Source: Talinum fruticosum (lineage: Eukaryota; Streptophyta; Magnoliopsida; Caryophyllales; Talinaceae). From it: a DNA stretch of 64,000 bases. This document shows, piece by piece, positions 1-12,891 of the stretch (the stretch's first letter is position 1; each line of letters begins with the position of its first letter). Below the pieces are notes generated by a model that searched no databases, was not told the DNA's origin, and worked only from the letters and a program-made list of their open reading frames with translations. Location of the stretch: NCBI GenBank assembly GCA_021018815.1, contig JAITYX010000021.1, positions 5,609,001-5,673,000 on the forward strand. Reading direction: 5' to 3'. Position numbers and translations under genes: made by a program.

Positions 1-2794
1 ATAGTTGAGTGAGAATAAATACTGAAAAAAAAAAAAAAAGAAAGAAAGAACGATTTCATGCTATGACGTTAACGAGAGAGAGAGGGTCGGCGCATCTTGC
101 CGGCAAATATGGGAATAAGGTGCCCTATGAGACTATGACCTTCTCCTTCTCTCGATCCTCTAATTTATTTTGCTTAGTTTTTTCACCAAAGTTGCCCATG
201 TGATTTAAAATCATCACTCATATTTTACGACTATCCTACGTGTTCTAGATATATATAATCCTTTTTAACAAATAGATATTCGATGATGAACGAACATTTA
301 TAAATACCTTTTTCTTTTCGAGGATTGACTAGACGAGTCCAATTTATACAGCCCCTATACATGAAAAGATAACCAACTTTATTTCATTCTTTCAATGCAT
401 GAGGGTGTGTGTTAGGGTGGTCAAATTTCATGAACTAGGATTCAAAATGCTATCTTCAAGATCAATTAAATACAATACTTACGTGCAACTCTAAAAAAAA
501 TAAAAAATAAAAAATAGCAGCTAAGACATTGTATAATTTATTTTACTTGACCTTTCTAACTAGGTATAGAGATAATCACTCCACTTTGTAGGGCCGATTG
601 ATCAATTATAGAATGGAATAAAATTAAAGCACGTCAAAGTTCAAAAATAGGGAGATGGAGCATATAATTCATATTTAATGAAGTATCCATCATACACTAT
701 ATATAGTATACTAGGAACGAACTAGTATGCCTTTTCCATCTTTGATGCCTATGATTTTGTTGTGAGCTTTTGCAAGATACTTAACCGAGTGTTTTATATT
801 ATTAATTTACATAGTCGAATACAAAAAGCAGTTAAGTATCGACTAAAGTCTGAAGCAAACGATCGATACATATAAAATTTATAAACATGCTCGATACTCT
901 TTGAACAGAAACTATAACTTTTTTCAAATTCCGACATATCCAAATACGAAGATATTTTTCTAAATTCATTTAATGAAATAAGATATGAAGATTTTTAATG
1001 GATGTACATTTGTTCGGAAAAGAAATGGAAGGGAAAGTGGAAGGTAAAGACGTGGAAGTGCATAATGCGGAGTTGGAAGATATGGGAAAGCCCAACCCAA
1101 ACCGAAAGCCTTTATTCCAACGATATCACATCACCAACTAACTGTTTTCAGTTGGAAGAAGTTAAACCTCAAAAAGACACAAATTCATTTACACGTACTC
1201 ATGCAACTCTTTATAGGCAAAGAGTATAATAAAACAGCATGCAAAGTTGCATAAATAGACAATAATGATAGTAAAACAAAAAACCCCAAAAAATAAAAAT
1301 TAAATAAAAAAAAAGGGTCCAGCACATTATCATTCTTGTTTTGATTCTATCTTTAATCTCATCTACCCCAATGGCGTCCCATCTCTCTTTTCTTTTTTTT
1401 TTTTTTAATTTTTAATTTTTTAAAATTTTAAAAATTCTTTTTGGGTTTCTTTTTGCCTCTTTTGGGGTTTATCCACTTGAGAGATGAATGATGGATCCAA
1501 AGAAAGATCAAATAAAGAAGCATATCCAGATTGAATGATGATGATGATGATAAAAAATTAAAGGTGAGAACTACTTGGAAGCTTTGAGACACTGATTTTA
1601 AAGGCTTTTTTTTTTTTTTTTTTTTACCCTTGGTTGGGAGATGACTTCAGTATTTATCCCCTTGTCTCTTCATTTTAAATTCATTTCTCCTATTCATATT
1701 TGTCTTACTTCCATTATTTTAATCTCCTTACTACTAAAATTCCATCTATATATATTCATTATCTTTTTTTAATTCAATTTTATACTTTATCTTGGTTCAT
1801 AAAGTCATAAAAAAATATAATACCATATAAGAGTTGAGGAAATCGAACCTCCGGACCTACGATCTAATGTCTACTATAAAAGAGTTGAATTCAATTTTAT
1901 ATGGTGGTGACTTTCCCCATGCCTTACCATTTTAGGGTTCCATACACTTAATCTAGACGAGATAATGTTTAGCTTGTCTTTGGATTGAATAATGTGCATA
2001 TGGATTTCCACATATGGTTGAAGAATATGTAGCACGCTAACTATGAAATTGAGCATAATTTAGTTATGCACATAAACACTGTTAAGAAGATCATACGAAA
2101 ACATTCTCGTGTTGTTGCGTACTTTATTTAATTGAATATTAAATCTAACTTAATATGTTGTAGCACGCTAATTAAAATTTTGGGAAGATGTCTTATAGAA
2201 AAAAAAAAAAAAAAAAGAACGGGAGAGCAGAGATCGATCAAAGAAGCACTCTTGCTCCTAAAGTTTTGATAGGATCCATTTGATTGGACTAAAATATAAA
2301 CAACATTAAATTACATCGGGTTAAAACGAAAAATGGCGTAACCTAATTGGTTGCAAAGTAATCATTATCAAAGTGTTGTTGTCGAGATAATTCTACTATG
2401 GTTGAATGTCTTTTTAACTCAAAGTCTCAGTCGGAATTGATGAAATGTTAATGTCAAATTCATTGGTTGCACAAACGCGTAGGAGTAGGACCAACAAAAC
2501 CAAATGTTGGATTTTGGAGGGCTTAGCTTTGGCCTTCCACAACCGAAAGTTCCCAAACCAACCCCAACTGTCGTTTTGGTAGTTATTTACTGTTATGCAA
2601 TCGCAAAATAGCTACGCGGTTTGCTCATTTCTTGGACTCCACCTTTCCTGACCTTATTTTACTTCCTTTTTAGAGTACATTTCTTTTTAGTTCATGATTC
2701 TTTTCATGCAAAACTTAAACAAGTCATGTGAAATAGTTTGACTTATTTAAAAATCACCGTTCATTATACAAGAAACTTTAATATTAACGGATTT
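1..2794. other. AT-rich intergenic stretch, no gene seen
   Basis: I find no supported gene here. The few short open frames have no recognisable domain and no coding character. Visible content is low-complexity sequence: poly-T runs near 1389-1406 and 1608-1625, a short ATG/GAT repeat near 1537-1551, and a poly-A run near 2199-2216. Confidence 0.7.
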
Positions 2795-2797
2795 TAA

Positions 2798-3007
2798 GGG
2801 TATGTTTTTCTAGGTGGTAAAATGGTATGATTAATGGTCGATTGTGAAATGTTTTTAGGAAGTGTAGTCAAGAGTTGCTTAGCATGGTTGAGAGTTGTTG
2901 ATGAGTGCGATTGAGTGTGATTTTTTTTTTTTTTAAAGAAGTGAAGTTAAACGTGTGAGTGTGATTAAGAGTTAATTTTTGTCATTGACCATCTAAAGAA
3001 CAGACCC
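2798..3007. mobile_element. Tourist-like (PIF/Harbinger) MITE
   Basis: This 210 bp non-coding element has imperfect terminal inverted repeats. The left end reads GGGTATGTTTTTCTAGGTGG, and the reverse complement of the right end reads GGGTCTGTTCTTTAGATGG. It is flanked by the trinucleotide TAA on both sides (2795-2797 and 3008-3010). A TAA/TTA target duplication and a GGG-starting terminus are hallmarks of PIF/Harbinger MITEs (established knowledge). It has no coding capacity and would depend on a transposase supplied elsewhere. Confidence 0.72.
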
Positions 3008-3010
3008 TAA

Positions 3011-3379
3011 ATAATTAATGTATTTTACATATAAGATGATGCGTATGCTGACAACTGTAATATAAAAACATGTTTTCAATTTATTTTGTTTCTTGATGTT
3101 CTTCTCTACATTTTTAGCTATGAATTTGGTCATTGATTAGCTATTATATTCATTCATTTGACTTTCATCACTTTTAATGTCATAGTATTAATTTTTGACC
3201 GAATTATTTGTAAACTCACAACAAAAGATATTCAAGTAGGTCACTATTCCTTACTTATGACATGAGCTAGTCTATTATTTAGATTTGTGCATATAGCTGT
3301 ACAATAAATTTTTAATTGATAACAAATTTTGGAAGGATTATTTGTGGGTATTTTGGAATATGTTTACCAATTTTTCTTT
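3011..3379. other. intergenic, nothing recognised
   Basis: This AT-rich spacer lies between the MITE and the 3' end of the LINE fragment. I see no gene or repeat structure in it. Confidence 0.6.
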
Positions 3380-5130
3380 TTTTTTGGAAAATTAGAAATT
3401 TTTATTACCACTAGCAATCCTAAAAAAACTCAGGGGTCATTTTCAAATTACATCAAGTTTTGTGATCAAGCATTTTCAAATTAGAATTTTTTTCCTACTT
3501 TGCTAAAGAATAAACATCTGACATAAATAGCGTTCTTAATAGAACTTAAGGACCTTAGAGCATTAGGTTGTTTGTTGTTGAAGAGTAGGTCATTCCAACT
3601 TCTCCAGATTTCATAAAGCATTGCTTGCACATGTAGCTCGATGATAGCTTTATGTTGTCTTGGTTTGGACATGTTTTGCAACCAATGTATGAACTGGGTG
3701 TATGATTGAGGTTGGTAAGCGAGCTGCAACCATTTAAAGACACGGAGCGTGATTGTGCTAGCAAAGTCATACTCAAATAGGAGATGTTCTTGGGTTTCAT
3801 CCCATTTTGAACATATAGGGCAGGAAGTATCTAGGGATGGTAAGAAAGTACCAACCCTTGTAAGTACCTGGATTCTTCCCTGCATGATAAGACAAAGGAG
3901 GAAGGAGTGTTTCGGAATAATTGCATTGTTCCAAACGGTTCTTGCCCAACTAACTCGTATATTTTGTCTGTAGCAGCGAATTTTAGCCACTTCTTGTTCC
4001 GTACATCCCATCCTTTTCAGCTTTCCAACTGTCATTACGGAAGGTAAGGCTCATTGACTCCTTGATTTTTACTAGTTTCTTCGGATACCAACAACAATCG
4101 GGCTTTGGGGTGAAGTCCCACCGAAATATTTCTTCAAGTAATGGGAATGAATCTACTTTACCCATAATGAGTCTTTCTTATTTGCAACAGCCCATAAATA
4201 CTTTACAGCTAGTGCATTGTTCCATGCCTCTAGGTTTTTCGGTCTCAATCCCCCATTTTTTTGGCAAAAAACATGTTGCCAAGCCACCAAAGGTCTTCTA
4301 GTGTAAAGTTTTGTACCATTCCATAAGAAATTCCTATAGATGGCACTAACTTGATTGATCATAGCCTTAGGAAGAATGAAATTGGCTGCCCAAAAACCAA
4401 ACACACCCAGCGAGAACACTCTTTATTAGTGTCACTCTTCTAGCATAAGAGAGATTTTTGCTTTGCCAAATTATGATCTTAGCCACAATTTTCTCCACCA
4501 ACAGTTGGCAATCCGAGGAAGATAACCTAATGGTTGTTATAGAGACACCCAAATATTTAAAGGGTAGTTTACCTTCCTTGAAACCTATTAGATTAAGGAG
4601 GGCGGCCTTGTCCATTTCTCGATACACTGCCAGCGAGCATACTTGGATTTTTATGGTTGATTTGTAATCTCGATGCACAAAAGCCTGTAAAAGACATGAT
4701 ACTGAAGATGTATTAGCTTTGCGAGAAGAGGAGAAAGTCATCTCGCAAAAGATAGTTGACATAGTCTTAGCTCTTTGCATCTTGTGTGGTATCCGAATCG
4801 GCTTGTCGAATATGAAATTTAATATATCCGTTGAAAACTTCCATTACTAGCACAAATTGCAAAGGTGACATTGGGTCACCTTGTCGTAATCCCCTTGTCC
4901 CTTGAAAGAATTCATGAGAATAATAGAAAAGTATGCAGACTGCAGGCAAATCATGATCCAATTTATGAATTTTTCAGGGAACTTGAGGCCTTGTAATGTC
5001 TCTTCCACAAAGTTATGATGCACTTGAATCATAGGTCGATTTTCATGATACATCTTGCAGGCCCAGTCCTCCTTGCATAGCCTCAGGTTATTTCCGGACA
5101 GAATATAACATTTTGCACTACTCCTTTTCG
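3380..5130 (-). mobile_element. decayed LINE (non-LTR retrotransposon) fragment: RT and zf-RVT region
   Basis: Read on the minus strand, broken frames carry reverse-transcriptase pieces in the usual LINE order. The RT box GTRGLRQGDPMSPLQFVL lies near 4850-4920. The post-catalytic block with FKYLGVSI and ARRVTLIKSVLAG lies near 4400-4560. A NGGLRPKNLEAWNNAL segment lies near 4210-4270. The zinc-binding reverse-transcriptase domain (zf-RVT), with WNNAIIPKHSFLLCLIMQ and CPICSKWDETQEHLLFE, lies at 3760-3930. The block that should hold the catalytic [YF]xDD is missing, because the frame jumps near 4770. Stops and frameshifts split it into at least five frames, so it is dead. A T-rich stretch at about 3376-3385 on + could be the remnant of the poly-A tail. 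Outer limits are approximate. Confidence 0.85.
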
Positions 5131-5424
5131 ACCAATTATTTTTGATACATCATATATAGTTTTATTTTTAAAAATATATAATCTCAAATAAAATTTGAAT
5201 TGAAAGATCCCTTCTCAAGGTTGGATAGCAAGAAAACAAAGAATTATGTAGGTAGACAAGGAATTAAATTTATTTTTATTTAAAGTTGACATTGGAGATG
5301 AATAGATGTATGAACATAGATAGAAATTAAAAAAAAGGAAAATAGAGAAGGAAAGAAAAGGGTCTAGAAGTTGGAAGAAGTAGAAGAAAACCCAGGAGGA
5401 GGGGAAAGCACAAGCTAGAAGAAA

Positions 5425-5640
5425 AGGAGTAGGCCCAGCCCAATGGGCCCGCTAACGGTCACCATCTACAAGGGTTCAAACCGTGGGCCGACAATATTCA
5501 ACTTCGGCTCATTGCACGCGCATGCCATCTCTCTCTCTCTCTCTCTTACTCATCCAACACTCATCAAAACACCAGTAGTACCAGTCAATATCATCTTTCT
5601 TTCTTTCTTTCAACTTGGAATTTGGATCAACAAAGAGCCA
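5425..5640 (+). promoter_or_regulatory. orphan promoter/leader-like patch
   Basis: Two TGGGCC/GGCCCA site-II-type motifs sit at about 5431-5450. They are followed by a CT-rich stretch (5530-5548) and a pyrimidine-rich run (5598-5612), the usual composition of a plant promoter and 5' leader. No coding exon follows within the next several kilobases. It could be the promoter remnant of a lost gene or chance composition. Confidence 0.22.
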
Positions 5641-5674
5641 TGAGCCACCGTTGAATTGACCCCCTTAACTAGCG

Positions 5675-5932
5675 ATCACAAAATTTATATCCGGATCGGA
5701 CAAATCAATCAATGTTTAAAATTCAAACGAAATATTTCGTTTGATATTTAGTTTTTTGGATTAGACAAATTAAACACACTTAAATTCGAGTCAAAATTAG
5801 ATTCGAAAAACAAAGGGATGAAAAATCTTGTGTCCAAATTAAATTCGGACGAATAATTGATGATTGTACGCAATTCTTTTCCAAGTTAGACAAATTTGAG
5901 TATTTGGATCAGACGAAATTTTGCACCCTCCA
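5675..5932. mobile_element. possible degenerate MITE
   Basis: The two ends are imperfect inverted repeats. The left end has CAAAATTTATATCCGGATC, and the right end in reverse complement has CAAAATTTCGTCTGATC. The interior is rich in repeated CGGA/GACAAAT motifs and is non-coding. I could not find a convincing target-site duplication. Confidence 0.28.
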
Positions 5933-6424
5933 CTAATCTTAACCTCCTCAAAAGTTCATAAAGTGATCAATTTAGGTCAATTTATATATCTAATAATCGA
6001 GGTTGATCTCATACTAATTTAAAAATAATTAATATTTATAAAAAAATAGACAATAATATGTATTCATATTAAATGGTGAAATCGTGTTAAATGTGAGATA
6101 GAATGAATATGATTTTGATCAAGTTTATATTACTTCAAGGTAAATTTCATAACAAATTCAAAATGTTTTTTCATGTTAAGTCAAACTTTTCAACTCTATC
6201 TCAATTCTCAAATACAAGTAACATGTGAGAAATGATAAATTGAATTTGTTTTGTTTTAAAATTATTACATAAATATGTAAAAAATTAAATAAATACAGTT
6301 ATAATTTATAGACATGTAAAATATAAAAAAAATTAAAGTGAAAAAGGGTATGAAAGAAATGAAAGAAATTATTTTTACTATAGAAGTAGATGAAATTTGG
6401 GCCATGCACATAGACATACATCAT

Positions 6425-6429
<5 letters not shown>

Positions 6430-6465
<36 letters not shown>
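6430..6465. repeat. (AT)n microsatellite
   Basis: An uninterrupted AT dinucleotide tract of about 18 units in AT-rich intergenic DNA. Confidence 0.95.
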
Positions 6466-6475
<10 letters not shown>

Positions 6476-9400
6476 CTCACTTATTTATTTTATTATCGTG
6501 TATAGAAATGGAAATATGAAACATAGGCAGTCAATTCAAAGGTAGTTGGGAGGTTAAGTTACGTTACATCACCCACGTCAATTGTTTAAACACTTCTTCA
6601 TACGACCAGATCTTTTTTTTAAATTTTTTTATAAATTAAACCAAAAATAAATCTTAAGAAAAACATGATTTGGTTGCATGCGATCATCGAATCTTTTGAT
6701 TGATATGCAGACTTTGATTTTCCATTTACCACGTGGAACTAAATGCTAATTTTCCTTGATTTTAATCAATCTTAATATTCTCATTACAAGAATGCGCAAA
6801 AAAGAAAATAAATATAACAATTAGTGAATAATTAATTTAATACAGTGGGTTGAAGTTGAAGAAGGTGACTTTGACACTTATTTTTCTTTAACTGATATCT
6901 CATATTTCGATATTTGTGAATAAAAAAATTTATAATAAAAATGTTATTTTTAAATAAATTAATAATTACTTTATTCTAATTATGGGAGAATCAAAGATAG
7001 GAAAAAAATGGAGTGACTATGTCAAGTTGGTGTGGAATAAAATACCTTTATTTTCTCCAAAATTGATAATCAAATGCAAATGGGAAAAGATGGGGATTGA
7101 AAGGGATAAGTGTGAGTTATTGATAATGATAGTTTAGTCTTTTCTATTTTGGTGTAGCGGCTTGACTTTGAAAATTCAGTTAGTTTGATGGTTATGTTTT
7201 TTTCCCCAAAAAACTTTTTAAAAAAAATTCTATGAGTGGTTTTTTATCATAAGAAAGAAAGGACTATTTTTATCATCTTTTAATATTACGAAATTTTTAT
7301 TATTATCATGTGTTTCAAGATTTCTCCCTTTTTTGATATAAAAAAAAAAAAGAAAAGATTTCTCCCTTTTTAATTAGGTTGTTACTTGTGTTACCTATTA
7401 GTGATACGTATTAGGACATGTATATATATTTACCATTAGTTACATAAATTTTTTGAACATCTCTTTGTTTTGTGACGGTTAATTTTCCTTATTTAGTGTG
7501 GGTTTCGTCTCCTCTGTCCTTGCTTTGGTGTAAGTTTTTAACTCTTTGTTGTATACGTTTTCATAAATTTGGAGATATTAAGTTATATAAGATGGTCTTA
7601 TTGAATGAAACTTTTTCATTCGATTGAAGAATAAATCTAAATCGGAATTTCATACTATTCTCTATAATAAGAATCTTATATTAACCATTTGTTTTATGAT
7701 CTCCATCAATCGAGCCCTTATGAGAAAAATCTAACGGATTCTTTATTACAACCTCTTATATTTCTCAATTTTTCTTTATTTATTTATGGTAATATTGCAC
7801 CACAGTAGAACAGACAAATTTTTGTTATTAAACCTACTTTTATGATACAAATTACCAAATCAATCATGTTAAGATGATGTAAATGTAACAACAAACTAAT
7901 AAAGTGTTGGTTGAGATGGTAGCGGTGACTCCGATAATAAGACAAATACAAATTTAATTTCCAAAAAATAGTTACAGGAGAGTTTTTACCTTAAACCTTC
8001 AAATATAATAAGCAATTAATTAATATGCAAGAAAATTAGGGGATCTATATACGCCCTATTGCCAAAGGGAGGGAGCAAGTTAATTTTCTTGTAATTTTCA
8101 TGGCACTATTAATTTAATTAAATTGAAGACCCACAGTTTGTTATACATATGTAGGCTTAGACTTAGACAAGACAATATTCACCTTATGTCCATTAATTTA
8201 TTTTTATTTTCCACATGCATTGTTCGAAGATACCATGACAATATGGGCATCACCTTGAATTTATTTAATTAATTAATTAATTAATTTGACATTTTTCATG
8301 GCTGCTTCTGTGTTTGCTGTCATTGTTACTGAAACACAATGTGCGAATGAAACAAGACAGTTTAAGGCTGTCCAGTCAAGATCACTCTTTTTTTACACAA
8401 TTTTCATTTTAATTTTCTATGTATTCTCTAATTATTAATTTCATCTTGATTCTTTAATCCATATTATAGTCGATTTAAGGATTCGAGTTTTTGTCGCTTT
8501 GTATGATACCCACCTCACAAATTTTACACGGTTTTTTAACTGAATTTCTCTGAATGAAGTCAATTAATATTAATATTTTACATTATCGTATATGCTGAAA
8601 TAAAATTTTTTCTTTAAAAATAATTTCTCAAAATGTATAGTCTATTATTATTTATTAATCTAAAAAATGCATATATATATATATTATTGTTAAGTCAATA
8701 TATTAAAAATTATGCAATAATAAGATGAAAATTCCATAATTTATAAATGATACATTGAATGATACATGTTAGTATTGTTTATTTTGAATACCGAGGAATA
8801 TTTATGACATAATAAAACTATAGAGTAGAGTATTATAGTATTTTCCAAGATCTATAAATCTCTCCCCTTACATCAAGGGGAAATTAAACAATTTATATGG
8901 TCGTTTTTTAAATTACTTTTGTTTAATTAGTAAAAAAGATAAATCAAACACCTGAAATTTCACAAATAAATTAATCCTAAAAGAGAGAGAAAATCTTTTG
9001 TTTTCTGGGGAAAATAAGAATAAATTAATGAAATAAAACCGAAGAGTAGCAATCGAAAGATACCTTCGCTGAGAATATGCGCAAGGCATGAGGGAATTTC
9101 TCAATGTCATCGATGGTCAATCACTTAATCTGTGTTAAATATTATTAAAGTTCAATTAATTTAAAAACACTATGATTAGTACTCCCTCCATCACAATAGT
9201 AGTCGGTTTTGGATTGCGTGAAAATATTAATTAAACATCAAATCTATGATAAAATTTATGTTATAAGAGTAAATTATTTTAAAAATTTATTGAAAATGAA
9301 GAAAATTAAGGAAAAAAAAAAGCAGTTAATAAAAAAATTAAATATACTCAGTCGTTAATATATCGTTGAAATTATAAAATGACGAGATATTATAAAACGA

Positions 9401-9724
9401 AAAAATTAATAAAATTACATATATGGTGAACAAAGGAAATTAAATGGACACTCCATCCATAAGGTTATTTTGTTCGAGTTCTCAATTATGACTCGGATTT
9501 GACCAAAAATCATATATTTCATAGAATGATATTTTTTTGGGGAGTGGTGTGTGAATAGAATGAGAATCTTTTAATTTGTCACATTCCTATGAAACATTCA
9601 TCATTAATGTTGATCGGTTAATTAGTTGCCCCCCACACCCCTCCCCTCTTCTATTGTTTTTTCTTGACTGCAATCGGTTACTTAATTAGACTTTAACCTC
9701 ACCTCCCTACTCACGTGATTAGAC

Positions 9725-10143
9725 TAGGGGTGTAACCAAATCAAGCCGACTTGCCGAGTGTTCGGCTTGGCTCGAGCTTGAGTTAAACCGAGCCCGAGCC
9801 AACTCGAAGTCATAATGAGCTAAGTTTGATCTCAACAATGCTATGTTTAGGTTAAATAGTTTATTTTTTCAAAAATTTATTTGTTTTGAGAGTATAAAAT
9901 TAACTCTAAATCATCAAATTTTCATTCAAATCCTTATTTCTTAAATCTAATACCAAAATATAGAATTTCATTTCATTTATAATCGTGAATTTAGAAACTT
10001 TTTGAGAAAATTCAAAAAAAAAAGAAAAATCGAGCCCGAGTATAAACTTCAAAGCTCAGCAAATTTTGAGCCCGACTAAAATATAACTGAGCCGAGCCCA
10101 AGCTTGATCAGCTCGGGCTCAACTCGGCTCGTTTACAACCTTA
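9725..10143. mobile_element. non-autonomous hAT-type MITE
   Basis: This 419 bp element begins TAGGGGTGTAA and ends with the inverted form TTACAACCTTA. It is flanked by near-identical 8-bp direct repeats, GATTAGAC (9717-9724) and GATTGGAC (10144-10151). An 8-bp target duplication with TAGGG-type ends is diagnostic of hAT elements (established knowledge). Subterminal arms are rich in GAGCCCGAG/CTCGGGCTC motifs on both sides, while the centre is AT-rich and non-coding. One mismatch in the target repeats suggests it is not recent. Confidence 0.8.
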
Positions 10144-10881
10144 GATTGGACTATGTCTTACTTTAATTTCCATATTTTATGTTTAAATGACCTTTTTTGT
10201 TTTTGGTTGTTCACTTAGCCATACTAATAATTCGTGTTTATAAAAACTATCCTTTTCTATTAAAAAAAAACCTCTCCTTTTTCTATTATAAATACTTGAT
10301 CGATAATGATAAGACATACTTCAAATTGAACAAGGTTATTTGAATAAGATATAATATCGTGTCAAAATATGTCACAAAGTAAAATTATACTCGACTTTAT
10401 TTTATGATAAAAATAATTTTACTATACTAATAAAATTAGTTAGCTGATATAAATTTGGTCAGCATAAAGTAAAATGTTATTAGTAATTTAAGTTTAAATA
10501 CTTTGTACAAGATGTACACAATGTAAAAATTATAACAAAGATAAAATAATGAGTTTGAACATTAAGTTTTACAAAATTTTATTTGAAAATGTGATTTAAA
10601 TTTTTTTTTTTAGGAGTGTAACAAAGTGACAAGACAATGAAGATATTAGCGTTTGAAGAAGAGAGGCTAGGTCTTGCAGTACAACAACTACTAGTATCAG
10701 GGAAAATTGGATAAAAAAGTTGAAGAAAATTCCAAACGGTGGTCAAAAACAAAAAGGGATGCTAATTTCAAAGAGGGTAGGAAGGAATTGGAGAGGAAGG
10801 ATATATAGCATAGAACGTAACTGCGTGGGAAAAAGACGAACTTGTACTGAAAAATAATCTCATTGAATATGAATACATGCC

Positions 10882-10966
10882 CTGAACCTGCACCTGCATC
10901 TGCATCTGCATCTGCACCTGCACCTGCACCTGCACTTCCATCTCTTTGTAGTTTAATTTGTAGTCT

Positions 10967-11003
<37 letters not shown>
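10882..11003. repeat. compound microsatellite (TGCACC/TGCATC)n + (TC)n
   Basis: A hexamer array of TGCACC/TGCATC units (about 10889-10933) is followed by a TC dinucleotide tract (about 10964-11003). Both strands are open across it by composition only, which produces Ala-Pro-Ala and Ser-Leu-Ser-Leu runs that should not be read as protein. Confidence 0.9.
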
Positions 11004-11007
<4 letters not shown>

Positions 11008-12846
11008 TCTTTGTCCATGCTTTTGCCCTGCCCCTCCCTCGGCTGTGTGTGCCTGTGCCTGTGCCTTTGTCTACTTCTCCTTGGGCACAAAAACTTTCTT
11101 CTGACCAACCAATTCTGTTTAAATTATATCTGTACATGGATGGACAGACATTTAATTTTCTGCTGCGGGTTTCGATTACATATATATGTCTTCATTTTCC
11201 TTCTTGTATGTATTCATAATTAATCTCTCGTCTTACCCATCAATATTTCAGCTACCTAGCATACAAAATGTAGACTACAGTCTGTTCAACCAAGTAACTT
11301 TAGATGTCGTTGGCAGTAAAAATCTGAAGCCGGATCAATTCAATGTTTAGATATTCGTGCAAAAATATTATATCAGGATCTTGTCCGTCAGATATTAAGT
11401 AATTTTTTCTTTAACTTAAATCGGTTTACGAACCAGGATAATCCGTATGCTCGTATCTAAGCTCTGAAACGTAACTACGACAACAAATAATCAGATTGCA
11501 GAAGTTTGATCTGTAAGTTCAAACCACGAATGTTGTTCGTGGATATGAGGCTGTGACTCAAAGAGCACTTGTTCCTTTGGTGTGATAAGATCTATCAATT
11601 CCCTAATAGATGATGTATTGTAGTCAAGGTCTATGTGATATCACTTGGCCTAGAACGTGGCTAAACAAATTCAAAAGCTTAAAGTTATCTTGGAAAAAGA
11701 ATTACATTATTATACTCTTGTCGTTTGTATGGTTATATATTTATACGTCGTTTATGGAAAATAGAAAACAACGGATTTTTTTAACAAAGATAAGGAATAA
11801 ACTTATACGTATGAAGAAAATGAATATTAAAAGTTAGACGGGGTAAATTATATCAAGATTATAATATACATCAATGTGCGTAGAAATTATTGAGCCAATG
11901 TTTAGGATAAGGATAATAAAATTACTAAGTTACATTAAAAAAATATTAAAAAATGATTTTTGGCCATGATTTTGAGTAACATGTGCGCCATTTTTTCCCA
12001 AGAAAGTGGCCTAAAGATGACCTAATTTTTAAAATTTGGTGGGCAATAATTAAAAGCATAAGTAGCAAGTTTAAGTCCCAAGGTCCAACGTTAATCAGCA
12101 AGTAGCCTTTGTTTAGAGGATTAGTGGGCAATAATGTGGCAAGTTGTGATCATCATGGTGTGTAATTTAATCACTGGGTACGATAATTCGAGAAAATTAA
12201 GAATATACGAGGCAGCCAATTATATATTTAGACGGTCCAATTTTTATTTTTTTTATAATTTTAATTAACTCTCTACTTGCATGGAGCAAGAAATATTAAG
12301 TGCAAGATGGTCAGAGTGTTCGACGAGCTACAACGTTAAATTATGGTCCTCTTGCTTCTAACTTTATAGTATTTGTACGGCGCTAATCAAGTTCAACTAT
12401 GTTTAAATGCGGCTATAATTTGATTAATATACAGTACTAGGTTTAGGGGCACCCATTATTAGCTTAATTAGCTAATTAAGCTAGTGTGATTAGTAAACTA
12501 TGTTAAGACAAATGAAAAGCTGGCTATGGCCCTTCTTGTTCTATACAACTCCAACATAGCTTGGGAGAAGAGAGAGAAAAAGAGGAAGCAGCTGGTTTTT
12601 GCTCATAAACCACGGACATCATTTATATATATTTTAACTAGTTGGAATCCTGATGGCCCTTATGCTTTTTGACACACGGGACGTCCGTGTATCAATATGG
12701 CTTCATTTGTCGATCGGTTGTTAACTATTAGTTGCTTAATTTTTCGTTAGTTTTTAAGTCTCTCTACTTGTTTGTATTATTTATTTACAGTGTAGTTTAC
12801 GTACGTGTGTTTATAGCATTTAATAGCATCTTACATTAGATGTTAA

Positions 12847-12847
12847 A

Positions 12848-12891
<44 letters not shown>
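12847..12891. repeat. (GAAA)n microsatellite
   Basis: About eleven AAAG/GAAA units, followed by a degenerate GAGAAA continuation to about 12910. Confidence 0.93.

Larger units (their letters stand above)
5131..9724. other. AT-rich intergenic stretch
   Basis: No gene is supported. It contains a promoter-like patch (5425-5640), a possible degenerate MITE (5675-5932), an AT microsatellite (6430-6465) and a TTAA repeat (8264-8286). Near 9180 there is a short CTCCCTCCATC motif that resembles the end of a Stowaway MITE, but I could not find its partner end. Confidence 0.6.

Noticed and set aside
9177..9465. Possible Stowaway MITE starting near CTCCCTCCATC
   Set aside because: A similar CTCCATCC recurs at 9450 in the same orientation, not inverted, and there is no TA-flanked partner end.
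10885..10933. Similarity of the TGCATCTGCACCTGCACC repeat to miR530
   Set aside because: The match is explained by the hexamer array, and no complementary arm able to form a precursor hairpin is present nearby.
10697..11219. Open frames of 118-146 codons on both strands
   Set aside because: They are produced by the TGCACC and TC microsatellites (Pro-Ala and Ser-Leu runs) and share no domain with known proteins.
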